Assembly: GCA_903869595.1 (NCBI GenBank)
Contig: CAIPZV010000033.1
Coordinates: 43,624 to 107,623, forward strand
Length of the DNA: 64,000 nt
Direction of reading: 5' to 3'
Source of the DNA: an uncultured beta proteobacterium
Lineage (GTDB): Bacteria > Pseudomonadota > Gammaproteobacteria > Burkholderiales > Burkholderiaceae_C
Part shown: positions 17,916-27,197 of the stretch, piece by piece
Position numbering within the stretch: position 1 is the stretch's first letter
Layout of the letters: every line of letters starts with the position of its first letter
The notes under the pieces: generated by a model
The model's input: only the letters and a program-made list of their open reading frames with translations
The model's database searches: none
What the model was told of the DNA's origin: nothing
Position numbers and translations under genes: made by a program

Positions 17916-17928
17916 GGTCCGCCCCGGA

Positions 17929-18333
17929 TTAGCCCGGACGGCGTTCGTAGGCCGGCAAGTCGTCGGGGATATGGTGAAACGGCTGCTTGTCGATCGTAAA
18001 AATCGCCACCGTTGGTTTGAACACCGAGGGGTCATCCAGCGTGCCCACCTTCACAATCATGGAGCCGGGCCGCTTGGGGCTTTGGGTGCCCAGCGAAGTG
18101 CCGCAATGGCTGCAAAAAAAGCGCGTCACCGGGCTTTCCAAATCGCTGCGTTTAAAGGTGCTGGGTTCGCCGCGCGTGAAGCGAAAGCCGTCCAAGGGCA
18201 GCACCATCGCCACATTGGGGTTGCCCCCAGATATGTATTGGCACTCGCGGCAATGGCATTGCAGCGACATCTGCGGCGCGCCCGTGGCCTCGTAGGCAAT
18301 CGCGCCGCAGTAACAACGACCGGTAATCGACAT
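17929..18333 (-). CDS. GFA/CENP-V family zinc-binding protein
   Basis: 134 residues from MSITGRCYCGAIAYEATG, with AAAGGAA before the ATG; the longer frame upstream is rejected. Zinc ligands are in GRCYCGAIAY, LQCHCRECQY and RFFCSHCGTSLG, the complete set of the glutathione-dependent formaldehyde-activating enzyme (GFA)/CENP-V fold. The family was named for formaldehyde-glutathione adduct formation, but most members have no proven activity, so only the fold is claimed. Confidence 0.88.
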   Translation of the reverse strand: MSITGRCYCGAIAYEATGAPQMSLQCHCRECQYISGGNPNVAMVLPLDGFRFTRGEPSTFKRSDLESPVTRFFCSHCGTSLGTQSPKRPGSMIVKVGTLDDPSVFKPTVAIFTIDKQPFHHIPDDLPAYERRPG

Positions 18334-18475
18334 AGTGAATTCCTTTGTGTTCGATGCGCCGCAGCTAAGGGACAGGGCGCTGTGAACTACCTTAGCGCAA
18401 GGCCTTGGCGCGCTGCAACGGCTCTCGCGGTAACCGGGCAAACGGACGAGCTCCCAATATCTCTATCATGGCGCT

Positions 18476-19288
18476 ATGAAATCCGCCATATCCTCCCTGA
18501 TCGACCTGCAAACTTACCCGCTAGACCAGTCCAACTCGCCTGCCTGGCAGGCCTTGGTGCAGCGATGTCGCGCTCAATTGGACGGGGCTGGCATGTTTGA
18601 ATTGCCCGGATTTTTAAAGCCCCAGGCACTGGCTGATTGCGTGGCGACGATTACGCCGCGTATGGCCAGTGCGTCGGCAGAGATACGCCGCGAGCACAAT
18701 ATTTATTTTTTGGATCGGGTGGAGGGCCTGCCCGATGACCACCCGGCGCTCAAAAAAATCACGACTATCAACCACACGCTGTGCGCCGACCAACTGCGCG
18801 ACACGCCGCTGACCGAGGTGTACGAGTGGCCGCCTTTCCGGGAATTTATCGCGGCGACCATGCAATTGCCGGTATTGCATTTAATGGATGACGAACTGGC
18901 CCGCATCAACGTCCTGAGCTACCGCCCTGGCGAAGCGCTCAACTGGCATTTCGATCGGTCCGAGTTCACCACTACCTTGCTTTTGCAGCGCGCGGGTCAG
19001 GACGGTGTTTTTCAATACCGGCGCGGTTTGCGCACCGACATCGACCCCAACTACCAAGGTGTCGCCCGCATGCTGACCGGCCAGGACCCCGAGGTAATAA
19101 GCGCCGACCTGGCGCCAGGCGCCCTCAATGTTTTTCGTGGCCGCAATACCGCCCACCGCGTCACCACCGTAGGCGGCGACCAGGAGCGCCTGGTGGCCGT
19201 GTTTTCTTTGTACGAAAAATCGGGCGTGCGGTTTACAGAAGCCGAAAACCTGGGTTTTTACAAGCGGGCGCGGGCGCTGCCTGCCTGA
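18476..19288 (+). CDS. 2OG-Fe(II) oxygenase, HalD/BesD-like C-terminal type
   Basis: 270 residues. HFD at 158-160 (ALNWHFDRSEF) supplies an intact HxD iron motif, with the distal His near 227 (NTAHRVTTV) and an Arg near 238. The overall arrangement, including LAPGALNVFRGRNTAHR, looks like the clade that contains amino-acid halogenases HalD and BesD. Those halogenases have Gly in place of the Asp, so this protein is predicted to be a hydroxylase rather than a halogenase. The substrate, possibly a free amino acid, is inference. Confidence 0.75.
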   Translation: MKSAISSLIDLQTYPLDQSNSPAWQALVQRCRAQLDGAGMFELPGFLKPQALADCVATITPRMASASAEIRREHNIYFLDRVEGLPDDHPALKKITTINHTLCADQLRDTPLTEVYEWPPFREFIAATMQLPVLHLMDDELARINVLSYRPGEALNWHFDRSEFTTTLLLQRAGQDGVFQYRRGLRTDIDPNYQGVARMLTGQDPEVISADLAPGALNVFRGRNTAHRVTTVGGDQERLVAVFSLYEKSGVRFTEAENLGFYKRARALPA

Positions 19289-19364
19289 AAACCGTACCGA
19301 AAGCGCGTCTTCAAGCGCGATGTGGAAAAGGCGAATAAGGTCAGTTATAGAGAAGTTACTATGA

Positions 19365-19407
19365 TTTATCAAAGTTATCGTTAATTTTGATAAACTAAGA
19401 TAACTTT
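19365..19407. promoter_or_regulatory. Interleaved inverted repeats upstream of Orc1/Cdc6-like gene
   Basis: Two perfect 9-base inverted repeats interlock. TTTATCAAA (19365-19373) pairs with TTTGATAAA (19386-19394), and AAAGTTATC (19371-19379) pairs with GATAACTTT (19399-19407). The block is very AT-rich in a GC-rich chromosome and ends 5 bases before the ATG of the ATPase. It is most simply an autoregulatory operator; a protein-binding site for the ATPase itself is a further possibility. Confidence 0.65.
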
Positions 19408-19412
19408 CCTAT

Positions 19413-20609
19413 ATGAACCCCCTAAACAACCCTTTTTCACCCGGCGCTGGCAATCAACCGCCCGAATTGGCCGGGCGCGCCGATTTATTGCGTACCGTGG
19501 AGATTCTTCTGGCGCGCGTGAAAGCCGGTCGCAGTGAACAGAGTATGTTCATGGTGGGGCTGCGGGGGGTGGGTAAAACCGTTTTGCTCAATCGCGTGCG
19601 CGAAATGGCTGAGGGGCAGGGCTACCAGGCCTTGTTGATTGAGGCGCATGAAAGCAAGTCTTTGCCACTGCTTTTGCTCCCGCCCTTGCGCCAAACTTTG
19701 TTCGCGCTGGACCGCATGCACAACGTGAGTCAAAAGGTCAAGCGCGGCCTGCGCGTGCTGCGCAGCTTTATCGGGGCCGTCAAACTCAAAGTAGGCGATG
19801 CCGAGTTTGGTTTGGACATAGACCCAGAAACGGGCTCTGCAGACAGCGGCGACTTGGAGGCAGACTTGGCCGAGCTATTTGTGGCGGTGGGCGAAGCTGC
19901 GGCGGACCGGGCCACCGGTGTCGCAGTCATTATTGATGAGCTGCAATACATGAGCGAAATCGAAATGAGCGCCCTGATTATGGCCATACACAAGGTCTCG
20001 CAACGCGGTTTGCCGCTGGTGTTAATCGGCGCAGGCTTGCCGCAATTGGTGGGTTTGGCGGGCAAATCGAAGTCTTATGCGGAGCGATTGTTCACTTACC
20101 CGGAGGTCGGTGCGCTCTCATTCAAAGACGCTTCACTCGCCTTACAAGGCCCGGTTGAGACACAAGGCGTGGCGTTTACGCCGGAGGCGTTAGCGGAAGT
20201 ATTTCGGGTGACCCAGGGCTATCCTTATTTTTTGCAGGAATGGGGCTACCAGTCTTGGAACATGGCGCAGACCTCACCCATCGATTTGCCGCTTATTTTG
20301 GAAACTAACCGCGCGTCCACGGCCCGCTTGGACCAAAGTTTTTTTCGGGTACGGTTTGACAGGTTGACTCCGCGCGAAAAAGATTACCTCAGTGCGCTGG
20401 CCTCCTTAGGCATTGGCAATCAGCGTTCGGGTGACGTGGCTGAGAGCTTGGGCGTAAAAGTGCAAACCATAGCGCCCTTGCGCTCCAGCCTGATCAAAAA
20501 AGGCATGATCTACAGCCCGGCCCATGGCGATACTGCATTTACAGTGCCCTTGTTCGACCAGTTCATGCTGCGTACCATGCCTGAGGGGCCGCGAAGAGCA
20601 GATCGCTAA
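19413..20609 (+). CDS. Orc1/Cdc6-like AAA ATPase with C-terminal winged helix
   Basis: 398 residues. It begins with a SPGAGNQPPELAGR region typical of STAND/Orc-like AAA_16 proteins. Walker A GLRGVGKT is at 49-56 and Walker B VAVIIDELQY near 168-177. The C-terminal third, LTPREKDYLSALASLG followed by SGDVAESLGVKVQTIAPLR, looks like a winged-helix DNA-binding domain. Bacterial members of this group are usually annotated only as ATP-binding protein and their role is unknown. It stands alone, converging on recJ, behind a striking inverted-repeat block. It is not a normal part of bacterial replication initiation. Confidence 0.8.
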   Translation: MNPLNNPFSPGAGNQPPELAGRADLLRTVEILLARVKAGRSEQSMFMVGLRGVGKTVLLNRVREMAEGQGYQALLIEAHESKSLPLLLLPPLRQTLFALDRMHNVSQKVKRGLRVLRSFIGAVKLKVGDAEFGLDIDPETGSADSGDLEADLAELFVAVGEAAADRATGVAVIIDELQYMSEIEMSALIMAIHKVSQRGLPLVLIGAGLPQLVGLAGKSKSYAERLFTYPEVGALSFKDASLALQGPVETQGVAFTPEALAEVFRVTQGYPYFLQEWGYQSWNMAQTSPIDLPLILETNRASTARLDQSFFRVRFDRLTPREKDYLSALASLGIGNQRSGDVAESLGVKVQTIAPLRSSLIKKGMIYSPAHGDTAFTVPLFDQFMLRTMPEGPRRADR

Positions 20610-20613
20610 ATCT

Positions 20614-22323
20614 TCAACCCTGTACCGCCTCCACAAAAAACTTGACGCGCCGCACGCCGTTCCATTCATCGGCGTCTAGCCTGAAGGCCATGGTCACTTT
20701 GGCGGGGAGTGGGTCGGTATGGCCGAACCAGATGCCGTCTACCGGTTCGCCCTGGTGTTTGAGTTTGAGCGCCAAATGTTTTTCACCCACGATGCGTTGG
20801 GACAACACTTCCACTTCTTCGCTGAAGGTAGGTGTGGCAAAGCCCTGGCCCCAGACTTCTTTGTGCAGCGTGTCCACCAGGTCCACGCGGCGGTATTCGG
20901 GGGCGAGTGGGCCGTCGGTGGCGAGGCGGCGCTGCAAGGTGGCCTCGTCCAGCCATTCGTGCGCCACTTCGCTCAGGGCTTGTTCAAAAGTGTCCAGGTG
21001 TTCTTCGCTGATGGTGCAGCCCGCCGCCATGGCGTGGCCGCCAAAGCGCAGCAGCACGCCGGGGTAGCGCTTGGCCACTAGGTCTAGCGCGTCGCGCAAA
21101 TGAAAGCCGGCGATTGAGCGGCCCGAGCCTTTGAGTTCATGCTCTTTGCCCGGCGCTTGGCTGGCAGCAAACACAAAGCTGGGGCGGTGAAACTTGTCTT
21201 TGATGCGCGCGGCCACGATGCCGACCACGCCTTCATTGAAGTCCGGGTCGAACACACAAATCGCCGGTGGCGCTTCGTCCTGGTCGTCAAACAAAGACTC
21301 GGCCACTTCCATGGCTACATCGCGCATATCGCCTTCGATGACGCGGCGCTCGCGGTTGATGCCGTCCAGCGCTCGCGCCAGTTCGTCGGCACGCGCCGGG
21401 TCGTCGGTCAGCAGGCATTCAATGCCCAGCGTCATGTCCGACAAGCGCCCGGCCGCATTGATGCGCGGCCCCAGCGCAAAGCCAAAATCTTGGCTGGTGG
21501 CAATTGCCGGTTTGCGCCCAGCTGCGCGAAACAAGGCCTCCATTCCCGCAGGCATGGCCCCGGCGCGCACGCGTTTGAGGCCCTGCGCTACCAAGCGGCG
21601 GTTGTTAGCGTCCAGGCGCACTACATCGGCCACAGTGCCCAACGCCACCAAGGGCAGCAGGGTGTCCAGCTTGGGCTGGGTGGCAGCGTCGAATACGCCG
21701 CGCGCACGCAGTTCCGAGCGCAGCGCCAGCAGCACATAAAACATCACGCCCACACCGGCCAGCGCTTTGCTGGCAAAGCTGCAGCCGTGCTGGTTGGGGT
21801 TGACGATGACGTCGGCATCGGGCCGATCGGTAGCGGGCAGGTGGTGGTCGGTCACCAGCACTTGCAGGCCCAGCACTTTGGCGTGCGCCACGCCCTCCAC
21901 ACTGGCAATCCCGTTGTCCACGGTAATCAACACATCGGCGCCCTGGGCTTTGACGCGGTCGGCAATCGGCGCGGTCAGGCCGTAGCCATCGACCACGCGG
22001 TCAGGCACCAGATAGCCCAGGTTTTGCGCACCCAGCAATTTCAGGCCGCGCATGGCTAGCGCGCAGGCGGTGGCGCCATCGCAGTCGTAGTCGGCCACGA
22101 CGCACAAGCGCTTGCCCTTTGCGATGGCATCGGCCAATAACTTAGCGGCTGCGTCTATGCCCAAGAGGCCTGCTGGCGGCAAAAGCTTGGCCAGGCTGTC
22201 GTCAATCTCGTCGGTGCCGGTCACGCCACGCGCCGCATACAAGCGCGCCAGCAAGGGGTGAACGCCTGCCTGCTCCAGCGCATAAACGCTGCGCGGCGGA
22301 ATATCGCGGGGAATGATTTTCAT
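20614..22323 (-). CDS. recJ: Single-stranded-DNA-specific exonuclease RecJ
   Basis: 569 residues from MKIIPRDIPPRSVY. DHH-family motifs are DYDCDG at 78-83, TVDNG at 134-138 and TDHHLP at 158-163. DHHA1 motif FGGHAMAAGC follows, then the OB-like C-terminal domain. RecJ degrades ssDNA 5' to 3' in mismatch, base-excision and recombination repair. The ATG overlaps the stop of the upstream gene (ATGA), indicating coupled translation. Length is normal for the family (about 570). Confidence 0.95.
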   Translation of the reverse strand: MKIIPRDIPPRSVYALEQAGVHPLLARLYAARGVTGTDEIDDSLAKLLPPAGLLGIDAAAKLLADAIAKGKRLCVVADYDCDGATACALAMRGLKLLGAQNLGYLVPDRVVDGYGLTAPIADRVKAQGADVLITVDNGIASVEGVAHAKVLGLQVLVTDHHLPATDRPDADVIVNPNQHGCSFASKALAGVGVMFYVLLALRSELRARGVFDAATQPKLDTLLPLVALGTVADVVRLDANNRRLVAQGLKRVRAGAMPAGMEALFRAAGRKPAIATSQDFGFALGPRINAAGRLSDMTLGIECLLTDDPARADELARALDGINRERRVIEGDMRDVAMEVAESLFDDQDEAPPAICVFDPDFNEGVVGIVAARIKDKFHRPSFVFAASQAPGKEHELKGSGRSIAGFHLRDALDLVAKRYPGVLLRFGGHAMAAGCTISEEHLDTFEQALSEVAHEWLDEATLQRRLATDGPLAPEYRRVDLVDTLHKEVWGQGFATPTFSEEVEVLSQRIVGEKHLALKLKHQGEPVDGIWFGHTDPLPAKVTMAFRLDADEWNGVRRVKFFVEAVQG

Positions 22324-23426
22324 AAATCGTGTACGTAGTGGTGAAGGCTGGGAGGGGCCAGTTGGTGCTTGATGCGTTGCCAAAGCGAGGCGCCGCCGAG
22401 CACCCAGGTGCGTGCTCGCTGTTCGCCGCATAGGCTGATGCTGATTGCAAGGTTTGGCTGCTGCGCGGCCAGGGGCGCAAATACTTGTGCGTCCAAGGTT
22501 TGCCAGGCTTGCGTCCAGGATGCCGGATCGTCTTGCAGCGCGCTGGCGTCCAGAGTGTCGATGTACAGCGCATGCGGGCTGACAGGCCCCAGGCCGGCGC
22601 TTTCGAGGGGAAATAAAGCTTGCAAGCTGTTGACCGTCATCTTTGGAACCGCGCCCTCTGGCAAAGGATTTGCTGCCCCACGTGGCGCAACAGCGTCAGT
22701 CAAAGGGTTCTCCGCACCAAGTGGCGCACCGCCCTTCGTTGATGAACTGGCTGCACCGTACGGCGCGTCACCCCTCGCCAAAGGGCTGCCGGTTCCGCTC
22801 ATCCAAAACCCATTCACCGGCGCTTGCCCGCGCGCACTGCGCGCATCGTTTACTGCATGGGTATAGAGCAGCATTTGCATTTCGTTTTGCAGTCGCCGCA
22901 GGCTTTGGGCGGCGCTTTGGCGCGGTATCCAAGGGTCTGTGGGCTGGCCGCGTACGCGGGCCAACGAGGCGCTGGCCAGGTTTTGAAAGATCGGCCCTTG
23001 CGCCAGCCAGGTGTGTGCGCTATGCCAATGGAGTTGGATGTCATCTTCTTCGAAATAGGGCTGCATCGCCGCCAGCAGGGTGCGCGATTCGTCCTCGCCC
23101 AATTGCAAAAGCTCAGGGTCTTGCATCGCCACGTGGTCGCTGTGGATCTGCAAATGGCAAGGGCTGATTAGCGCCCAGTGCTGGCCGTCTTGGTGCAAAC
23201 CACTGCCTTGTGCCAGCCACGCGGCCCAGGGCACCAGGCCATCGCCGTAGGCTTGGCCGCTTGCCAAGTGTTCGGCCAATGGAGTCAGGCTATCTGCGCT
23301 TGCGGTGTGCGGTGTCTGCGTACCGGCCTGCCGCAGCAGGGCTTGCAGATGCGGCAGTTGCAGCGCGGCGCTGGCGGTGCGGCAGCGCGGGCCGGGCGCT
23401 GCGGCATGGGAAATCACGATATGCAT
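22320..23426 (-). CDS. COG4255-type conserved protein, once called phosphoglycerate mutase-like, with internal tandem repeat
   Basis: 368 residues from MHIVISHAAAPGPRC. It resembles a betaproteobacterial family sometimes annotated as regulatory protein RpfE or archaeal-type phosphoglycerate mutase, with HWHSAHTWLAQGP and IPRQSAAQSLRRLQNEMQMLLY as recognisable parts. Always found upstream of recJ in Burkholderiales as far as I recall. Function is unproven. Between about residues 210 and 256 it carries three and a half copies of a 13-residue repeat of form APxGAxNPLxxGx that looks like an insertion relative to the family. The stop overlaps the recJ ATG. Confidence 0.7.
   Translation of the reverse strand: MHIVISHAAAPGPRCRTASAALQLPHLQALLRQAGTQTPHTASADSLTPLAEHLASGQAYGDGLVPWAAWLAQGSGLHQDGQHWALISPCHLQIHSDHVAMQDPELLQLGEDESRTLLAAMQPYFEEDDIQLHWHSAHTWLAQGPIFQNLASASLARVRGQPTDPWIPRQSAAQSLRRLQNEMQMLLYTHAVNDARSARGQAPVNGFWMSGTGSPLARGDAPYGAASSSTKGGAPLGAENPLTDAVAPRGAANPLPEGAVPKMTVNSLQALFPLESAGLGPVSPHALYIDTLDASALQDDPASWTQAWQTLDAQVFAPLAAQQPNLAISISLCGEQRARTWVLGGASLWQRIKHQLAPPSLHHYVHDL
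22660..22800. repeat. 39-bp in-frame tandem repeat inside the COG4255-type gene
   Basis: Units lie at 22660-22698, 22699-22737, 22738-22776 and a partial one to about 22800. Each shares an AAAGG-like start and a central GCACCnnnnGGCGC element. The period is exactly 13 codons, so copy-number change would keep the frame. The repeat encodes the APxGAxNPL linker in the protein. Confidence 0.8.
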
Positions 23427-23551
23427 GGCCCGATTGTCCTGCACGCCTTCGCCCAAGCGCGGAGTACTCCGCCGCCACACTAATGCAGGGGGACTTGGCT
23501 GGCTGCCCTTTACGGCGGACAGCCTTGGGAAACTGCCACAATCCGCCGGAC

Positions 23552-24808
23552 ATGAACCTTCCCTTTGAATTGCGCATTGGCTGGCGCTACACCCGTGCGG
23601 GCCGCAGCACCCGGCGCAATGGCTTTATCTCGTTTATTTCCGGCGTCTCCATGCTCGGGATTGCGCTGGGGGTGGCCGCGCTGATTATTGTGCTCAGCGT
23701 CATGAACGGCTTTCAGCGCGAGGTGCGCGACCGCATGCTTAGCGTGGTCTCGCATATCGAGATTTATGCCCAAGACGGCGCTGCCTTGCCCGACGCGGCA
23801 CACACGCTTTTGCAAGCGCGCCAAAACCCGCAGGTGGTAGGCGCAGCCCCCTTTATTACAGCGCAGGCTTTGCTGGCGCGTGGCGAAGATATGCGCGGCG
23901 TGCTGGTGCGCGGCATCGACCCGGTTTTAGAGCCCGAGGTCACCGAGTTGGGCAACCCGGAGCAACGCGCCGCTTTGCAGCGCCTGCAAACGGGCAAGTT
24001 TGGCGTGGTGCTGGGTAGCGAACTGGCGCGGGCTTTGGGTGTGCGCGTGGGCGATCCGGTGACTTTGATAGCCCCCAGCGGTCAACTCACACCTGCTGGT
24101 GTGGTGCCGCGCTTGAAGCAAATGGAAGTGCTGGGTACTTTTGATTCCGGGCATTTTGAGTACGACTCCACGCTGGCGCTGGTCCATTGGGAGGACGCAG
24201 CGCGCATCTTCCGCCTGGAAGGGCCTAGTGGCGTGCGACTCAAGCTGCGCGATTTGCACCAAGCCCGCGCGGTAGCCGCTGACTTGCAAACCGCCTTGGG
24301 GGCGGGCGTCTATGTGCGCGACTGGTCGCAACAAAATCGCACCTGGTTTGCGGCGGTGCAGGTGGAAAAGCGCATGATGTTCATCATCCTTACGCTGATC
24401 GTCGCCGTAGCGGCATTCAACTTGGTCAGCACGCTGGTGATGACGGTGACCGACAAGCGCGCCGACATCGCCATCTTGCGCACCCTGGGCGCCAGCCCGG
24501 CCAGCATCATGGGCATCTTTGTGGTGCAAGGCGCCATGGTGGGCGTCATCGGCACCTTGACCGGTTTGCTGCTCGGTTTGGGCGTTGCCCTGCATATCGA
24601 CGTCATCGTTCCGGCGATTGAACACGCGCTAGGCGCCAGCTTTTTGCCTAAAGATATTTACCTGATCAGCCGCATGCCCAGCGAGCCGCAGTCTGGTGAC
24701 ATCGTGCCCATTGCCATCATCAGTTTGGTTTTATCTTTTGTCGCCACGATTTATCCTAGCTGGCGCGCTTCGCAAGTCAACCCGGCGGAGGCGCTGCGCT
24801 ATGAGTGA
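23552..24808 (+). CDS. lolC: Lipoprotein-releasing ABC transporter permease LolC/E
   Basis: 418 residues from [17 protein letters not shown]; the longer upstream frame lies opposite the preceding gene. One N-terminal membrane helix ([20 protein letters not shown] region), a large periplasmic domain, and three C-terminal helices with [20 protein letters not shown] match the FtsX-like LolC/E architecture. It extracts outer-membrane lipoproteins from the inner membrane and passes them to LolA. Only one permease gene is present next to lolD, as in many betaproteobacteria where a homodimer (LolF-like) is possible. Confidence 0.92.
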   Translation: MNLPFELRIGWRYTRAGRSTRRNGFISFISGVSMLGIALGVAALIIVLSVMNGFQREVRDRMLSVVSHIEIYAQDGAALPDAAHTLLQARQNPQVVGAAPFITAQALLARGEDMRGVLVRGIDPVLEPEVTELGNPEQRAALQRLQTGKFGVVLGSELARALGVRVGDPVTLIAPSGQLTPAGVVPRLKQMEVLGTFDSGHFEYDSTLALVHWEDAARIFRLEGPSGVRLKLRDLHQARAVAADLQTALGAGVYVRDWSQQNRTWFAAVQVEKRMMFIILTLIVAVAAFNLVSTLVMTVTDKRADIAILRTLGASPASIMGIFVVQGAMVGVIGTLTGLLLGLGVALHIDVIVPAIEHALGASFLPKDIYLISRMPSEPQSGDIVPIAIISLVLSFVATIYPSWRASQVNPAEALRYE

Positions 24809-25505
24809 GGCGATGCAATTTTCTGGCGATGTGCTGCTCAGTTGCACTGGCCTGAGCAAACGTTTTCATGAAGGCCGCTTGGATGTGACCGTGTTGCGCG
24901 GTGTGGATTTGCAAGTGCGCCGGGGCGAGACGGTGGCGATTGTCGGCGCTTCGGGTTCGGGCAAGAGCACGCTCTTGCATTTGCTAGGCGGGCTCGATGC
25001 GCCCAGCAGCGGCAGCGTCACGCTTTGCGGCCAGGCTTTGGCGTCGCTCGATGCAGCGGTCCAAGGGCGCTTGCGCAACCGGCATCTGGGCTTTGTCTAC
25101 CAATTTCACCATTTGCTGCCCGAGTTCAGCGCGCTGGACAATGTGGCCATGCCCCTGACGCTGCGCCGCAGTGATGCAGCGGATGCGCGCAAAGCCGCCA
25201 TGGCGATGCTGGACAAAGTAGGCCTGGGGCAACGTGCTGCACACCGGCCTGCCGAATTGTCTGGCGGCGAGCGCCAGCGGGTTGCCATTGCCCGTGCCTT
25301 GGTCACGCAGCCCGACTGTGTATTGGCCGACGAGCCCACCGGCAACCTGGACCGCAGCACCGCCGACGGCGTGTTTGACCTGATGCTGCAACTGGCGCGC
25401 GATCAAGGCACCGCCTTTGTGCTGGTCAGCCACGACCACACTTTGGCTGCCAAATGCAGCCGGCGTATGCGTTTGGACCATGGCGTTTTGCAAAAAGAGA
25501 ATTAA
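24801..25505 (+). CDS. lolD: Lipoprotein-releasing system ATP-binding protein
   Basis: 234 residues from [17 protein letters not shown]; the ATG lies inside the last codons of lolC, an 8-base overlap. Walker [10 protein letters not shown] at 49-57, signature LSGGERQR, Walker [13 protein letters not shown]-loop SHDHT. The family-typical LolD motif [17 protein letters not shown] is intact. It powers release of lipoproteins by LolC. Confidence 0.94.
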   Translation: MSEAMQFSGDVLLSCTGLSKRFHEGRLDVTVLRGVDLQVRRGETVAIVGASGSGKSTLLHLLGGLDAPSSGSVTLCGQALASLDAAVQGRLRNRHLGFVYQFHHLLPEFSALDNVAMPLTLRRSDAADARKAAMAMLDKVGLGQRAAHRPAELSGGERQRVAIARALVTQPDCVLADEPTGNLDRSTADGVFDLMLQLARDQGTAFVLVSHDHTLAAKCSRRMRLDHGVLQKEN

Positions 25506-25520
25506 AACGTTGGGGTTCTT

Positions 25521-26333
25521 ATGACTGGAATTTTTTCTTTTCCCAAGTCAATGCGCATAGCTATTGGCCTATTCATCCTTGCGGGCTGCCCCGTACTGTG
25601 GGCCGCCCAGGATGGCCAGTTGCAGCGTATGGCATCGGCCCGCCCGGATGCGCAGATTCCGGTGTTTTTTAGTACCACGCCCAATGCAGTAGCGACACTT
25701 ATCTTATTACCCGGCGGTGCAGGTGGCATAGGGCGCATAGGCGCTGAGGGTTGGCCTGATGGCTCGAATTTTTTAGTGCGTAGTGGGCAATTGTTTGCAG
25801 CCCAAGGCTTCAATATCGCGCTGATGGCACGGCCTAGCGATATGAACGATATGGATTACCCTTTTCGCGTGTCTGCCGCGCACATCGACGATGTCCGTAA
25901 AGTCGTGCAGCAGGCTAAAGAGCGCTGGAATGTGCCGGTATGGTTGGTCGGCACCAGCAGGGGCACGGTATCGGGCACCGCAGCGGTGATTGCCCTGCGC
26001 GACGAGCGCCAGATAGCCGGTTTGGTGCTCACCTCCTCGGTCACCGCAGGACGCGTCACTGGCGCAGTCCCTGGCCAGGCGCTGGACAAAATCAACATCC
26101 CGGTGCTGGTGGTACACCACAACCAAGACGCTTGCAAAATATGTGTCCCATCGCAGGCCAAAACGATTGAACCTAAGCTCAGTAGCAGCCCGGCGCACGC
26201 CACCCTGATGCTCGATGGAGGCGAAAACGCCAGCGGCGACCCTTGCGAGGCCCTGCATTACCACGGCTTTATCGGGATGGAAGCCCAAGCGGTGCAGCAC
26301 ATCGCCGATTGGGTCAAGGCCCGCAAACCATGA
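25521..26333 (+). CDS. Secreted alpha/beta hydrolase
   Basis: 270 residues. The N-terminus MTGIFSFPKSMRIAIGLFIL is a signal sequence with AGC at 21-23 forming a possible lipobox (LAGC), so it may be a lipoprotein; cleavage after WAA is the alternative. The nucleophile elbow GTSRG is at 144-148. The predicted acid is in the HHNQDACK region and the catalytic His in LHYHGFIGME. A CKIC pair might form a disulfide. The periplasmic substrate is unknown. It sits 15 bases after lolD and may be co-transcribed, but that does not indicate shared function. Confidence 0.8.
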   Translation: MTGIFSFPKSMRIAIGLFILAGCPVLWAAQDGQLQRMASARPDAQIPVFFSTTPNAVATLILLPGGAGGIGRIGAEGWPDGSNFLVRSGQLFAAQGFNIALMARPSDMNDMDYPFRVSAAHIDDVRKVVQQAKERWNVPVWLVGTSRGTVSGTAAVIALRDERQIAGLVLTSSVTAGRVTGAVPGQALDKINIPVLVVHHNQDACKICVPSQAKTIEPKLSSSPAHATLMLDGGENASGDPCEALHYHGFIGMEAQAVQHIADWVKARKP

Positions 26334-26354
26334 CTTTGCTGTAGCGCGCATTAC

Positions 26355-27194
26355 ATGTGGATTGACAGCCACGCCCACCTCGATGCGCCTGAGTTTGCTG
26401 CGGACCGCGCGCACGTGCAGGAGCAAACCCGCGCAGCGGAAGTGGCGCATTGTTTTATCCCGGCAGTCGAGCGCGCTAAATGGGATACGGTGCGCGCGCT
26501 GGCGCATTCCCAGGGCGACAGCTACGGGCTGGGTATCCATCCGCTGTATGTGCCACAGGCCGATGTAGCGGACTTGGACTCGCTCGATGCAGCCCTGACT
26601 GCCCATAGCGCAGACCCGCGCCTGGTCGCAGTTGGCGAGATCGGTTTGGATTTTTTTGTGCCCAACTTATGCACCCCGGCGATGCGCGAGAAGCAAGAAT
26701 TCTTTTACCGCGCGCAACTGGAATTGGCTCGCAAGCATGACTTGCCGGTGGTGCTGCATGTGCGCCGCAGCGCCGACCGCTTGCTCAAATACCTGCGCGC
26801 CGTGGGCCAAGGCGGCTACCGTTGGCGGGGCATTGCCCATGCCTTTAATGGCAGCGATGCGCAGGCGCAGCATTTTGTGGCGCTTGGTTTCAAACTCGGC
26901 TTTGGCGGCGCGGTGACTTTTGAGCGCGCTTTGCAATTACGCAGCCTGGCGCGCAGCCTGCCGCTGGACGCCCTGGTGCTGGAGACCGATGCGCCCGACA
27001 TACCGCCGCACTGGCTGTACCGCAGCGCCGCAGAGCGCGCCCAAGGCCAGGCCCAGGGCCGCAACACGCCCGACCAGGTGCCGCGCATCGCGCAAGTGGT
27101 CGCCGGTTTACGCGCGCTGGCGCTGGAGGAGTTACGTAAGGCCGTCTGGCGCAATGCGCTCGATGCGCTGCCCAAAATCGCCGCACTGGTATAA
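26355..27194 (+). CDS. TatD family metal-dependent hydrolase
   Basis: 279 residues. Metal ligands appear in DSHAHLD (residues 4-10), GEIGLDF, the VVLHVRRSADR His and ETDAPDIPP, a complete TatD set. TatD proteins are DNases/exonucleases active on single-stranded or oxidatively damaged DNA. The gene is followed 3 bases later by a spermidine-synthase-like gene, so the two likely form an operon. Confidence 0.9.
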   Translation: MWIDSHAHLDAPEFAADRAHVQEQTRAAEVAHCFIPAVERAKWDTVRALAHSQGDSYGLGIHPLYVPQADVADLDSLDAALTAHSADPRLVAVGEIGLDFFVPNLCTPAMREKQEFFYRAQLELARKHDLPVVLHVRRSADRLLKYLRAVGQGGYRWRGIAHAFNGSDAQAQHFVALGFKLGFGGAVTFERALQLRSLARSLPLDALVLETDAPDIPPHWLYRSAAERAQGQAQGRNTPDQVPRIAQVVAGLRALALEELRKAVWRNALDALPKIAALV

Positions 27195-27197
27195 ACA

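Noticed and set aside
18476..19288. Amino-acid halogenase
   Set aside because: The iron site retains Asp (HFD), which blocks halide binding in known halogenases.
19341..19412. Replication origin
   Set aside because: AT-rich repeats next to an Orc-like gene are suggestive, but there are no DnaA boxes, replication genes or plasmid features around it.
21139..22059. 306-codon open frame on the plus strand
   Set aside because: Antisense to recJ, which has all its catalytic motifs; no family likeness.
22660..22800. CRISPR-like direct repeats
   Set aside because: The 39-base units are contiguous with no spacers, keep the reading frame and encode a linker; no cas genes are in the window.
25773..26606. 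277-codon open frame on the minus strand
   Set aside because: Antisense to the secreted hydrolase and TatD genes; no domain.
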